From contig CAVHIG010000017.1 of NCBI GenBank assembly GCA_963636105.1, positions 1-33,640 of the forward strand: a DNA stretch of 33,640 bases. The letters are read 5' to 3'. Both the position numbers and the translations under genes were made by a program. Of the stretch, positions 7,291-15,278 are shown one piece after another. A model generated the notes under the pieces. That model had not been told where the DNA came from. It saw only the letters and a program-made list of their open reading frames with translations, and ran no database searches. How positions within the stretch are numbered: the stretch's first letter is position 1; each line of letters opens with the position of its first letter. The DNA comes from CAVHIG01 sp963636105. Its GTDB lineage: Bacteria > Bacillota > Clostridia > Peptostreptococcales > Anaerovoracaceae.

Positions 7291-7980
7291 ATGCAAAACG
7301 ATAGAATTTTCAACAATACACCGATTACGGACGGACTCAGGGCACTGGTAAAGGGACGTATACATCCTTATCGCGAGCTCATGGCGTATTACAACTGCGC
7401 ACTTATGGAAGTCTCGACAAAGTTCAATGTGCTCAATGAGGAGCTTTCGCTGCAGTACGATCGCAACCCGATAGAGTCGATAAAGACGCGCCTCAAGTCG
7501 CCGGAAAGCATCATGGAGAAGCTGTATCGGATGGGAATTTCTCTCCCAATCTCGGTGGACAAAATCGAAAGCTCTCTCAATGACATCGCGGGCGTGAGGG
7601 TCATCTGCTCGCATCCCTCGGACATATACATGCTGTCTGAGGCCTTTCTCAAGCAGGATGACGTGAAGCTGATACAGAAGAAGGATTACATAAAAAACCC
7701 GAAGCCGAACGGTTATCGTAGCCTGCATCTCATCGTGGAGACACCGATATTTCTGCACAACCAGAAAAAGATGATGAGAGTAGAGGTGCAATTCCGGACG
7801 ATTTCAATGGATTGGTGGGCGAGTCTGGAGCACAAGATCCGCTACAAGAAAAACATCCAAAATGCGGAGTACATAGAGTCGGAGCTCAAGAAATGCGCGG
7901 AGATCAGTGCGGACCTCGACGCCCGCATGGAGGAGCTGCAAAGGCTGGCCGGAGTGGAGACGGAAGAGGAGCTTGAGTAG
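7291..7980 (+). CDS. small alarmone synthetase / GTP pyrophosphokinase (RelQ-like)
   Basis: Makes (p)ppGpp from GTP/GDP and ATP. A single RelA/SpoT synthetase domain is visible with IAGVRVICSHPSDIY, NPKPNGYRSLHL and VEVQFRT...WWASLEHKIRYK. There is no HD hydrolase, TGS or ACT domain, and 229 aa fits the RelQ/YjbM class. ATG at 7291 has GGAGAG just upstream. The C-terminal ~30 residues are acidic (TEEELE). It lies between an AlbA_2 regulator and a convergent AAA_14 ATPase. The neighbourhood recalls ToxSAS loci, but no small antitoxin-like ORF overlaps it, so a housekeeping RelQ role is the simpler reading. Confidence 0.88.
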   Translation: MQNDRIFNNTPITDGLRALVKGRIHPYRELMAYYNCALMEVSTKFNVLNEELSLQYDRNPIESIKTRLKSPESIMEKLYRMGISLPISVDKIESSLNDIAGVRVICSHPSDIYMLSEAFLKQDDVKLIQKKDYIKNPKPNGYRSLHLIVETPIFLHNQKKMMRVEVQFRTISMDWWASLEHKIRYKKNIQNAEYIESELKKCAEISADLDARMEELQRLAGVETEEELE

Positions 7981-7981
7981 G

Positions 7982-8016
7982 ACGGAGAGCTTGTTTCTTT
8001 TGCGAATTTTGTTACG
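7982..8016 (+). repeat. fragment related to the tail of the 112-bp repeat
   Basis: Contains two exact 15-mers found at the end of copy 2: ACGGAGAGCTTGTTT (7982-7996; also 6896-6910) and GCGAATTTTGTTACG (8002-8016; also 6884-6898), in swapped order. It fills the short gap between two convergent genes. Confidence 0.7.
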
Positions 8017-8037
8017 ACGGGATTGACAGTCGGCTCA

Positions 8038-9339
8038 TCACAACAGCTCTCGCGTTTTTCCTGCAAGATACAAGGGGATATTTGTAATATATCCGTCAGT
8101 ACGGTAGCCGCGTTTTGAAAAGCGCAGGGCGTGTGTTGGCTTGTACTGCGCGATATACCTTTTGAAGGACGGTGCGGATTTGTCTTCACCACCTTTTACT
8201 TCAACCGGGATGATTTCCATACCGTTTTGAAGGACAAAGTCGATTTCACTGCTTTTGTCCGAATAATACCGTGGTGCAAGCTCAAATTGTCCGCAAAGCT
8301 GCTGTAAAACATAGTTTTCTGTCAGGGGACCTTTGAATTGATAATCTGCCTTCAGGAGAATGGCGCTGTTGTCAATGCCCGCCATATGCTTGAGAAGTCC
8401 GGTATCAAAAAGAAACAATTTGAATTGCTCCAGCTTATCAAAGGCAGCCAGCGGGTGCTCCATCTTTGAAACATTGCAAACACGATTCAGCATCCCGGCA
8501 GATACCAGCCATTCGATTGCCTCCTCAAAATCACGGGCTCTTCCTCCGTCGCGGACAGCACCGTACATAAATTTTTCATTTGGCTTGGCAAGTTGGGATA
8601 CAATGCTGCGAAATACCAGCAGAATACGCCCGCTGTTTACGCTACCATTGTGCTTCGAAAAATCGTTTTCATAAACTTCTATAAGCTCTCGCTGAATTCC
8701 GGATATCTTTGCCGGATCCTTATATTTGACCCATGATGCGACACATTCCGGCATTCCTCCGATAATGAGATAGTTGTCATACGCTTCCGTCAATCGATTA
8801 TGGAAGATATCCTCAATTTTCTGCCCTTTTTCAATTCCCGTGTAATAGGTATAGAGCGTAGGCTCGGTCGCATGAAGAAATTCATCAAAGGTCAGGGGTT
8901 GGATATTTAGCAGGTTTACCATACCGACAGGGTAAGATTTCGGCTTCGCAAGAAGTGTTCCGAGAAGGCTTCCGGCAGCAATAACATGGTACTCGTTTGC
9001 TTTTTCTTTGAAGTATTTAAGCGTGTTCAGCGCCTCGGCACATTCTTGTATTTCATCAAAAATAATCAGCGTCTTTTCCGGCTTGATTTTCTCTCCACAA
9101 ATCATAGAGAGGAGTTCGACAATACGATGGGGATTCTTGTTATTTTTGAAAATGGATTTCAGTTCATCCTCTTCATCAAAATTGAAATACACGTAATTGT
9201 TGTAGCAATTCCGTCCGAATTCTTTCATCAGCCATGTTTTTCCCACCTGCCTCGCGCCTTTCAGCACCATCGGTTTGCGATCTTCACTCGATTTCCATTG
9301 CATCAGCTTCTGAATAGCTTTTCTTTCCACACAAATCAC
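8038..9339 (-). CDS. AAA_14 / DUF4143 family ATPase (second copy)
   Basis: Same architecture as the ATPase at 3892 but clearly divergent in sequence. Walker A is GARQVGKT (28-35), Walker B is IIFDEIQ (92-98), and there is a VIAAGSLLG sensor region. The DUF4143 part ends with SEIDFVLQNGMEIIPVEVKG, again an E-I-D...E-x-K pattern. It starts with GTG at 9339; a second GTG three codons later is also possible, and GGGAAGG lies just upstream. The 433 aa length is normal. It is convergent with the alarmone synthetase. Its promoter, like that of the first copy, is embedded in a ~32-bp tandem repeat array. Confidence 0.85.
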   Translation of the reverse strand: MICVERKAIQKLMQWKSSEDRKPMVLKGARQVGKTWLMKEFGRNCYNNYVYFNFDEEDELKSIFKNNKNPHRIVELLSMICGEKIKPEKTLIIFDEIQECAEALNTLKYFKEKANEYHVIAAGSLLGTLLAKPKSYPVGMVNLLNIQPLTFDEFLHATEPTLYTYYTGIEKGQKIEDIFHNRLTEAYDNYLIIGGMPECVASWVKYKDPAKISGIQRELIEVYENDFSKHNGSVNSGRILLVFRSIVSQLAKPNEKFMYGAVRDGGRARDFEEAIEWLVSAGMLNRVCNVSKMEHPLAAFDKLEQFKLFLFDTGLLKHMAGIDNSAILLKADYQFKGPLTENYVLQQLCGQFELAPRYYSDKSSEIDFVLQNGMEIIPVEVKGGEDKSAPSFKRYIAQYKPTHALRFSKRGYRTDGYITNIPLYLAGKTRELL

Positions 9340-9363
9340 CCGCCTTCCCTATGCGTCGGTAAC

Positions 9364-9392
9364 AGCATAACACATTTTTCCGGGATTTTCAA
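9364..9392 (-). promoter_or_regulatory. promoter of second AAA_14/DUF4143 gene
   Basis: Minus strand TTGAAA (9392-9387), 17-nt spacer, TATGCT (9369-9364). The -35 lies in the repeat unit nearest the gene, the same arrangement as at 3839-3867. Confidence 0.6.
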
Positions 9393-9450
9393 GGACACTT
9401 TCACACATTTTTCCGCGATTTTCGGCGCACTTTTACACATTTTTCTGATT
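9371..9450 (-). repeat. 32-33-bp tandem repeat array upstream of the second AAA_14 ATPase
   Basis: Units start at 9371 (33 bp), 9404 (32 bp) and 9436 (partial), each beginning CACATTTTTC on the plus strand. Read on the minus strand, the unit contains TTGAAAA...GGAAAAATGTG, which aligns with the TCGATAAAAT..GGAAAAACGGGG units before the first ATPase. Confidence 0.85.
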
Positions 9451-9490
9451 GCTGTTTTCAAATTTCGATACCTTTGCTCCGGCAGCAAAA

Positions 9491-9519
9491 TTGACAATTT
9501 CCGTGAAAACGAGTATTAT
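9491..9519 (+). promoter_or_regulatory. promoter of aldehyde dehydrogenase
   Basis: TTGACA (9491-9496), 17-nt spacer, TATTAT (9514-9519). It gives a leader of about 90 nt. Confidence 0.75.
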
Positions 9520-9613
9520 TTTAGGTAAGGCATTATCTACTCAAGCTGAGGACTGATAAGATAGCTTTATTCAACTATTTGTGTCGATGCAAGGCGGCGG
9601 AATGGAGATTTTT

Positions 9614-10987
9614 ATGGAAAATATTCAAGATATTATAAAATTGCAGAGGGAGTTTTTTGCAAGCAAGAGGACGCTGGATTTGAGATTTCGAAAGAGGATG
9701 CTGAAACGGCTGAGGCGCGCGATAAAGGCGCATGAGGCTGAAATTGCGTGGGCGCTGCATGAGGACCTCGGAAAATCCGAGACCGAGAGCTACATGTGCG
9801 AAATAGGCCTTGCGCTGAGCGAAATAAGTTTCCACATCAAAAACCTGGAAAAAATGGCACGCCCAAAGAGAAAGAGGACTCCGCTTGCGGCATTTCCGGC
9901 GAGGAGCTTTACTGTGCAGGAGCCTTACGGCTGTGTGCTCATCATGTCGCCTTGGAATTACCCGTTTTTGCTTTGTATGCAGCCGCTTGCGGGAGCTATC
10001 GCTGCCGGAAACTGCGCGGTTATCAAGCCATCCGCGTATTCCCCGGCTACATCGGGAGTCATAAAGCGGATAATCGGCGAGGTCTTTGAGCCGGGCTTCG
10101 CAGAGGTCGTGGAGGGCGGCAGAGCTGAAAATACAGAGCTTTTGGAGCAGCGCTTCGACTACATCTTTTTCACAGGTGGCGTGAATGTCGGCAAGCTTGT
10201 GATGGAGAAGGCTTCGAAGAATCTGACGCCTGTGACGCTGGAGCTTGGGGGCAAGAGCCCTTGCATCATCGACAAGAGTTGCAATATAAAGCTTGCGGCA
10301 AGGCGCGTGGCCTTTGGTAAATTTTTGAATTGCGGGCAGACCTGCGTGGCGCCGGACTATATCCTGATTCACAGGGCTGTCAAGGAGCAATTCCTTGTAG
10401 AATTTATCCATCAAATTGAGGTCATGTATTCGGAGGATCCTCTTTCTGCGCGCGACTACGGCAAGATTATAAACGAGAAGCACTTCAAGCGCCTGCTTGG
10501 TCTCATCGACGCGGGAAAAGTGATATACGGAGGAAAGTACGACGTTTCCGCAAATAAAATAGCGCCTACTGTCATGGACAAGGTGACGGAGGATGATGCC
10601 GTGATGCAGGAGGAGATTTTCGGACCGATTATGCCGGTCATCACTGTGGACAGCATGGAGGAGGCGGAGTGCTTTATAAAGAGACGCGAAAAGCCGCTTG
10701 CGCTCTACGTCTTTACAAACAGCAAAAAGACCGAGAAGCGCTTTATAAAAGAGACAAGCTTTGGCGGCGGCTGTGTAAATGACACGATTATGCATATTTC
10801 AAACGATGCGCTTGGTTTTGGCGGCGTGGGGCACAGCGGTATGGGAGCCTATCACGGAGCAAAGAGCTTTGAGACCTTCAGCCATGAAAAGAGCGTTTTG
10901 AAGACCTCCGCAAGGCTTGACGTGCCGGTGCGCTACGCGCCTTATAGCAGGCTGCAGGGGAGGATTTTGAGAATGTTTCTCAGATGA
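9614..10987 (+). CDS. aldehyde dehydrogenase (class 3-like)
   Basis: NAD(P)-dependent oxidation of aldehydes to acids. Family motifs: MSPWNYPF, VIKPSAYSP, FFTGGVNVGK, ELGGKSPCI with the catalytic Glu, NCGQTCVAPDY with the catalytic Cys, and EEIFGPIMPV. No membrane anchor is seen. The reading frame is open from GTG at 9581, with ATG codons at 9587, 9602 and 9614. I choose 9614 because GGAG lies 6 nt upstream and the N-terminus MENIQDIIKLQREFFASKRT then aligns with typical class 3 enzymes, giving 457 aa. It has its own promoter and looks monocistronic. The physiological substrate is unknown. Confidence 0.9.
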   Translation: MENIQDIIKLQREFFASKRTLDLRFRKRMLKRLRRAIKAHEAEIAWALHEDLGKSETESYMCEIGLALSEISFHIKNLEKMARPKRKRTPLAAFPARSFTVQEPYGCVLIMSPWNYPFLLCMQPLAGAIAAGNCAVIKPSAYSPATSGVIKRIIGEVFEPGFAEVVEGGRAENTELLEQRFDYIFFTGGVNVGKLVMEKASKNLTPVTLELGGKSPCIIDKSCNIKLAARRVAFGKFLNCGQTCVAPDYILIHRAVKEQFLVEFIHQIEVMYSEDPLSARDYGKIINEKHFKRLLGLIDAGKVIYGGKYDVSANKIAPTVMDKVTEDDAVMQEEIFGPIMPVITVDSMEEAECFIKRREKPLALYVFTNSKKTEKRFIKETSFGGGCVNDTIMHISNDALGFGGVGHSGMGAYHGAKSFETFSHEKSVLKTSARLDVPVRYAPYSRLQGRILRMFLR

Positions 10988-11020
10988 GCGGGTTTTTTGC
11001 TGCAATATTGCAAAATCAAA

Positions 11021-11049
11021 TTGAAATAGCAGGGGAAGTTTTGTATAAT
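11021..11049 (+). promoter_or_regulatory. promoter of mreB-like gene
   Basis: TTGAAA (11021-11026), 17-nt spacer, TATAAT (11044-11049). Confidence 0.8.
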
Positions 11050-11117
11050 ATCTTTGCGATAATAGCTAACAGTTGATTTGAAAAGGTATACAAAAAATAG
11101 AAAAGAGGAGATGTGAA

Positions 11118-12137
11118 ATGGGAATTTCTGAGGTAGGAATAGATCTGGGCACAGCGAATGTGCTCGTATATATAAAGGGTAAGGGCATTATTTTGCAGGA
11201 GCCATCGGTAGTGGCACTCAATCGTGACACGGATGAGATTTTGGCAGTCGGCGAGGATGCGCGCCAGATGCTCGGAAGGACTCCGGCAAACATCGTTGCG
11301 GTGAGACCGCTTCGTGACGGTGTAATTTCGGATTACGATATCACGGAGAGAATGCTCAAGTATTTCATTAGAAAAGCTTGCGGCGGAAGCAAGTTCTTCA
11401 AGCCGAGAATCATGGTATGCGTGCCAAGCGGTGTGACTGAGGTAGAAAAGCGTGCTGTAAAGGAAGCAGCTGTGCAGGCGGGCGGAAAGTCCGTATATCT
11501 CATGGAGGAGCCTGTGGCTGCCGCTATAGGCGCGGGCATAGACATTACAAAGCCTGACGGAGTGATGGTCATAGACATAGGCGGTGGCACTACAGATATC
11601 GCCGTTATCGCACTCGGTGGCATAGTTACAAGCACATCGGTAAAGATTGCCGGTGACAAGTTTGACGAATCCATAGTAAAGTACATGCGCAAGGAGCACA
11701 AGCTCTACATCGGTGAGCGCACCGCTGAGGAGATGAAGATGCAGATCGGTACGGCATATCCGAGAGACGAAGTAGCTACCATGGAATGTCGCGGAAGGGA
11801 TCTTGTGACAGGTCTGCCAAAATCTGTAGAGGTGACATCGGCGGAAATGCTCGAGGCCTTGGAAGAGCCGCTTACGACGATAAGCGAGGCAGTTCACAGC
11901 GTACTTGAGAGGACACCGCCTGAGCTTGCGGCCGATATCAGCAACAAGGGCATTCTGATTACAGGAGGCGGAGCGCTTCTCTATGGCATAGATAAGAGAA
12001 TTCAGAAGAGAACGGGTATCGACGTATATATTGCGGAGGATCCGATGGCTTGCGTGGCAAAGGGTACAGGTCTTGCCCTTGAATCCATCGATGCGCTTGA
12101 AAACAGCAGCTTGAATAAGAGAAAGCCTTATATATAG
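11118..12137 (+). CDS. mreB: MreB/Mbl-family bacterial actin
   Basis: Actin-like ATPase that polymerises under the membrane and guides cell wall synthesis. The actin-fold motifs are clear: GIDLGTANVLVYIKGKG (phosphate 1), MVIDIGGGTTDIAVI (phosphate 2) and ITGGGALLYGID (adenosine). The 339 aa length is usual. ATG at 11118 follows GAGGAG. It is not linked to mreC/mreD or minCD here and is transcribed alone from a strong promoter, so it may be a second paralogue such as Mbl or MreBH; sequence by eye cannot separate these. Confidence 0.9.
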   Translation: MGISEVGIDLGTANVLVYIKGKGIILQEPSVVALNRDTDEILAVGEDARQMLGRTPANIVAVRPLRDGVISDYDITERMLKYFIRKACGGSKFFKPRIMVCVPSGVTEVEKRAVKEAAVQAGGKSVYLMEEPVAAAIGAGIDITKPDGVMVIDIGGGTTDIAVIALGGIVTSTSVKIAGDKFDESIVKYMRKEHKLYIGERTAEEMKMQIGTAYPRDEVATMECRGRDLVTGLPKSVEVTSAEMLEALEEPLTTISEAVHSVLERTPPELAADISNKGILITGGGALLYGIDKRIQKRTGIDVYIAEDPMACVAKGTGLALESIDALENSSLNKRKPYI

Positions 12138-12175
12138 GCTCGGCCTACACCTACCTGAGGGACCAAATCGACTTG
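12137..12175 (+). repeat. 39-nt 3' element, copy 1 (after mreB)
   Basis: Begins at the last base of the mreB stop codon. It matches the reverse complement of 15447-15485 over 39 nt with three mismatches. Both copies read in the same sense as the gene they follow. Adjacent CCTGAGGGACC (12154-12164) and GGTCCCTCAGG (12181-12191) form an 11-bp hairpin. Confidence 0.8.
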
Positions 12176-12243
12176 CACATGGTCCCTCAGGCAGCTTAGG
12201 CCTCGCTGCGTATTAAAAATTTGCTATAGGCCTACACAAGTTA

Positions 12244-12272
12244 CAGCTCCCCGCGCTTTGCGCGGGGAGCTG
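12244..12272. terminator. hairpin between convergent mreB and AEC genes
   Basis: A perfect 13-bp stem, CAGCTCCCCGCGC (12244-12256) and GCGCGGGGAGCTG (12260-12272), with a TTT loop. It sits between convergent genes, as a bidirectional terminator would, but lacks a T tract on either side. Confidence 0.6.
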
Positions 12273-12285
12273 CTGTATTGTCAAG

Positions 12286-13227
12286 CTATATGAGTAGTAC
12301 ATATACCATGAGCGGGATGCTCACAACCGAGAGGATGGTGCTGAGCACGACGGTTTTCGAGGCAACCTCGAGGTTTCCGCCATATTCCATGGTAAGCATG
12401 GTGGCATTTGTGGCGACCGGCATGCCGGAGACTACAACGAGTATTCCGAGAAGAAGCTCATCTGCTACGATGTTTCTGAATATAAGGTAGGCGGCGCAGG
12501 GGATGATTATGAGGCGTATAAATGTGAGCCCGTATGCGTGCCAGTCTCCGAAGACCTTTTTGAGCGGCTGCATCGCAAGGGTCGAGCCTAAAATCAGCAT
12601 TGCGCCGGGTGTGGTCATGTCGCCGAGCGAGGTCGTCGCCTCTACGAGGGGCTGTGGATAGTCTATATTTAAAAAGCAGAGCGCGACGGATATGAACGAA
12701 GCGATTAAAGGCGCATTTATGAGCAGTTTATAATCAAATTTGAAGCCGCTGCCTGCGCCGTCTATGCCCTTGCCGCTGGAGAGCAGCATTATGCCGAGCG
12801 AGTAGGAGAGCAGGTTGAAGGGAATGTTGAATAAAACTGTGTAGAATATCGCGCCTTGGCCAAATATGGCACCGATGACAGGATATCCCATAAAACCTAC
12901 ATTCCCGAAGAGGGTCATAAAGCGGTAGACGCCATAGTCAGGCTTTTGCGCGCGCAATATGTACGGCACAACGATGGCTATGAGACCGAGGAAGATGTAC
13001 ATTCCAAAGGAAAGCAGCATTATGCCGCATATTTTCATTGGCGAAACTGCTTCTTCAAGGGTCATTATCGCGCCCAGGATGAGGGCGGATTGCGTGATGT
13101 TTAAGACGAGGGTTGTGAGACCTCTTGTGCGCGATTCATCCAGGATTTTGGCTTTGTTTGCGATATAGCCTACCAGGAGAAGGATGAGTAGCACCAGCAT
13201 TTTGTTTATTATATTTGTCATATCCAT
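12286..13227 (-). CDS. AEC-family transporter (auxin efflux carrier / malate permease-like)
   Basis: An integral membrane protein of 313 aa with about ten hydrophobic segments, the first being KMLVLLILLLVGYIANKAKI. The arrangement, with a conserved break in the first half (LVLNITQSALILGAIM) and a C-terminal SGMPVATNATMLTMEYGG, fits the AEC family, which exports or imports small carboxylates. ATG at 13227 follows GGAGG. It has its own minus-strand promoter and a leader with three copies of GCCGGTCAA, suggesting ligand-dependent control. The substrate is unknown. Confidence 0.85.
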   Translation of the reverse strand: MDMTNIINKMLVLLILLLVGYIANKAKILDESRTRGLTTLVLNITQSALILGAIMTLEEAVSPMKICGIMLLSFGMYIFLGLIAIVVPYILRAQKPDYGVYRFMTLFGNVGFMGYPVIGAIFGQGAIFYTVLFNIPFNLLSYSLGIMLLSSGKGIDGAGSGFKFDYKLLINAPLIASFISVALCFLNIDYPQPLVEATTSLGDMTTPGAMLILGSTLAMQPLKKVFGDWHAYGLTFIRLIIIPCAAYLIFRNIVADELLLGILVVVSGMPVATNATMLTMEYGGNLEVASKTVVLSTILSVVSIPLMVYVLLI

Positions 13228-13273
13228 TTTGACATGCCTCCGAAATTATTGCTTGTGAGCCTGCGGATCGGAT

Positions 13274-13330
13274 TTGACCGGCTTTGCTTTTGCGGAAAAG
13301 TCCGCCTTTGACCGGCTATTATTGACCGGC
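13274..13330 (-). promoter_or_regulatory. three GCCGGTCAA repeats in the AEC leader
   Basis: TTGACCGGC (plus-strand reading) occurs at 13274-13282, 13308-13316 and 13322-13330, downstream of the AEC promoter and upstream of its start codon. These are candidate operator half-sites or RNA elements. The surrounding 313-nt gap (13228-13540) otherwise holds only the two divergent promoters. Confidence 0.6.
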
Positions 13331-13362
13331 CATCTTGCGTGTCCGTGGGCGCACCAATTGAC

Positions 13363-13391
13363 ATTATAATAGCAATTTTTGGCATTTTCAA
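13363..13391 (-). promoter_or_regulatory. promoter of AEC transporter
   Basis: Minus strand TTGAAA (13391-13386), 17 nt, TATAAT (13368-13363). Confidence 0.75.
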
Positions 13392-13411
13392 GATGAAAAT
13401 GCGACTTTGCG

Positions 13412-13440
13412 TTGACTGCAGAGGCAAATTTGTATAAAAT
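13412..13440 (+). promoter_or_regulatory. promoter of rRNA methyltransferase gene
   Basis: TTGACT (13412-13417), 17 nt, TAAAAT (13435-13440). Confidence 0.7.
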
Positions 13441-13540
13441 GAGGAGATGAGTAAAAGCAGGCCGGCTCCGGGTGCGGAGTCGAAATCATAGCTTTGGGAA
13501 GAGTAAGTAGACTGCTGTAAAAAATGGGAGAAAACAGGAA

Positions 13541-14680
13541 ATGCGTTTGGAATTGATAGCGACCGCTACATTTGGACTTGAAGCGGTGGTCAAAAGAGAA
13601 ATAGAGGCGCTCGGGTATAAGATTTTGAAATCCGAGGACGCGAAGATTACATATATGGGCGATGAGCGCGCCATAGTACGCTCAAATCTCTGGCTGCGCT
13701 GCGCGGACAGGGTGCTTTTGAAAATGGCTGAATTTGAGGCGCGGGAGTTTGAGGAGCTCTTTCAGCAGACGAAGGCTTTGCCATGGGAGGAGTGGATACC
13801 TATCGATGGCAAGTTTACTGTGACAGGTACGTCTGTAAAGTCCAGGCTCCACAGCGTGCCGGCCTGTCAGAGTATCGTGAAGAAGGCTATCGTGGAGAGG
13901 CTGTCTGATGTATACGCTGTGGAGCGGTTTTCGGAGTCAGGCGCCGCGTATACGGTCAAGGTGACTATACTCAAGGATCGGGTAACGCTGACGATAGACA
14001 CGAGCGGCGCGGGGCTGCATAAGCGCGGTTACAGGGTGAAGGATGTGGCGGCGCCTATAAAGGAGACTTTGGCGGCGGCAATGGTCGAGCTTTCCTTTTG
14101 GCGTGAGGGCAGGCTTCTCATCGATCCTTGCTGCGGCTCGGGGACAATTCCGATAGAAGCTGCCATGATAGGCAGAAATATCGCTCCCGGACTTTCAAGA
14201 CATTTTGCCAGCGAGGGCTGGGATGCCATACCTGAAAAAATCTGGAAGGAAGAGCGCAAGGCCGCCTTTGACGCGATAAATTACGATGCGGACATCAGAA
14301 TATACGGCCGAGATATCGATAAAAGAGCCGTGATGGCGGCCAGAGAAAACGCCATGGAGGCCGGCGTGGATGATTGCATAGAATTCAAAATCGCGGACAT
14401 CGCAAGCCTTGAATCCGGCGGCGAAAAAGAAGGCATAGTCATAATGAATCCTCCTTATGGCGAGCGTATAGGCGAAAAGAAGCAGATAGAAGAAATCTAC
14501 AAGAATTTAAACGCTTTTTACAAAAAAAATCCAAGCTGGTCGCTCTTTCTTGTGACTACGGACAAGGAGCTTGAGGAAAAGGCTATGGGCAGAAAGGCCG
14601 ACAGGCGCCGCAAGCTCTACAACGGACGACTCGAGGTCTGCTATTACCAGTTCCACGGGCAGCGTGAGAAAAAAAGGTGA
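13541..14680 (+). CDS. THUMP-domain class I RNA methyltransferase (RlmL/YpsC-like)
   Basis: SAM-dependent N2-guanine methyltransferase acting on rRNA, by family. An N-terminal ferredoxin-like/THUMP region (about 1-155) is followed by a UPF0020 methyltransferase domain with DPCCGSGTIPIEAA and the catalytic NPPYGER motif. The 379 aa length fits the YpsC class rather than the longer two-domain E. coli RlmL. ATG at 13541 follows CAGGAA. It is followed after 19 nt by fabZ, so the two are probably co-transcribed. The exact target nucleotide is inferred from the family only. Confidence 0.88.
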   Translation: MRLELIATATFGLEAVVKREIEALGYKILKSEDAKITYMGDERAIVRSNLWLRCADRVLLKMAEFEAREFEELFQQTKALPWEEWIPIDGKFTVTGTSVKSRLHSVPACQSIVKKAIVERLSDVYAVERFSESGAAYTVKVTILKDRVTLTIDTSGAGLHKRGYRVKDVAAPIKETLAAAMVELSFWREGRLLIDPCCGSGTIPIEAAMIGRNIAPGLSRHFASEGWDAIPEKIWKEERKAAFDAINYDADIRIYGRDIDKRAVMAARENAMEAGVDDCIEFKIADIASLESGGEKEGIVIMNPPYGERIGEKKQIEEIYKNLNAFYKKNPSWSLFLVTTDKELEEKAMGRKADRRRKLYNGRLEVCYYQFHGQREKKR

Positions 14681-14699
14681 CGGAAGGGAGAGTATTATT

Positions 14700-15155
14700 A
14701 TGAACTTAGAAAAAGAGAAAGTAACTTTGAATCATCAGCAGGTGATGGATATATTGCCGCACCGTCCGCCTATGCTGCTTATAGATGAGGTAATATCTCT
14801 GATACCGATGGAAAGCATTCAGGCGAGGCTGACTATAGACCCGAGCTGGGATGTTTTTAAGGGACATTTTCCGGGAAGTCCGATTTTCCCGGGAGTGCTT
14901 TCAGTGGAGTGCATGGCGCAGGCTTCCGATATTATGATGATGACAAGCGAAAAATATGCCGGTCTCACGCCGCTTTTTGCGTCTATAGGCGAGGCAAAGT
15001 TTTTGAAAGGAGTCCTGCCGGGGGATGTGGTCATCGCCACATCAAAGGTAGCGGAGGTCAACGAAGCCAAGGCAAAGATTACATGCAAGGCAGAGCTTCG
15101 CAAGGAAAATGGCGATCTGGCCGCAACAGCCACACTCACGATTGCAATGAGGTAA
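14700..15155 (+). CDS. fabZ: 3-hydroxyacyl-ACP dehydratase FabZ
   Basis: Dehydrates (3R)-hydroxyacyl-ACP to trans-2-enoyl-ACP in type II fatty acid synthesis. The hotdog-fold signature is complete: LPHRPPMLLIDEV, then GHFPGSPIFPGVLSVECMAQ, which contains the catalytic His and Glu. I chose ATG at 14700, which has GGAAGGGAG just upstream and gives 151 aa, the usual length. A longer open frame upstream overlaps the methyltransferase gene and lacks family similarity. It is isolated from other fab genes here. Confidence 0.93.
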   Translation: MNLEKEKVTLNHQQVMDILPHRPPMLLIDEVISLIPMESIQARLTIDPSWDVFKGHFPGSPIFPGVLSVECMAQASDIMMMTSEKYAGLTPLFASIGEAKFLKGVLPGDVVIATSKVAEVNEAKAKITCKAELRKENGDLAATATLTIAMR

Positions 15156-15194
15156 GGGTAGAGATATTGAGTGAATTGTATCAGAAATTTTCCC

Positions 15195-15223
15195 TTTTAA
15201 AATTGCGCTTTTCTGTATATAAT
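15195..15223 (+). promoter_or_regulatory. promoter of the 34-aa peptide gene
   Basis: TATAAT at 15218-15223 with a weak TTTTAA at 15195-15200, 17 nt apart. Confidence 0.5.
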
Positions 15224-15278
15224 AGAAATTGGATAATCCGTGGAAACTGAACTCGAAAACTCGAAAGGAGAAAAAATT

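Noticed and set aside
7291..7980. Toxin of a ToxSAS toxin-antitoxin pair
   Set aside because: No small partner ORF adjoins or overlaps it, and the protein has the length and motifs of an ordinary RelQ-like synthetase.
9575..10795. A 406-codon open frame antisense to the aldehyde dehydrogenase
   Set aside because: No family motif or suitable ribosome binding site; the opposite strand is a clear enzyme gene.
13447..13491. A 14-codon leader peptide before the rRNA methyltransferase
   Set aside because: Its ATG coincides with the predicted transcription start and has no ribosome binding site, so it would have to be leaderless.
14571..14699. A longer FabZ start at 14571
   Set aside because: It overlaps the methyltransferase gene and adds a basic, non-conserved stretch; ATG 14700 has a good ribosome binding site.
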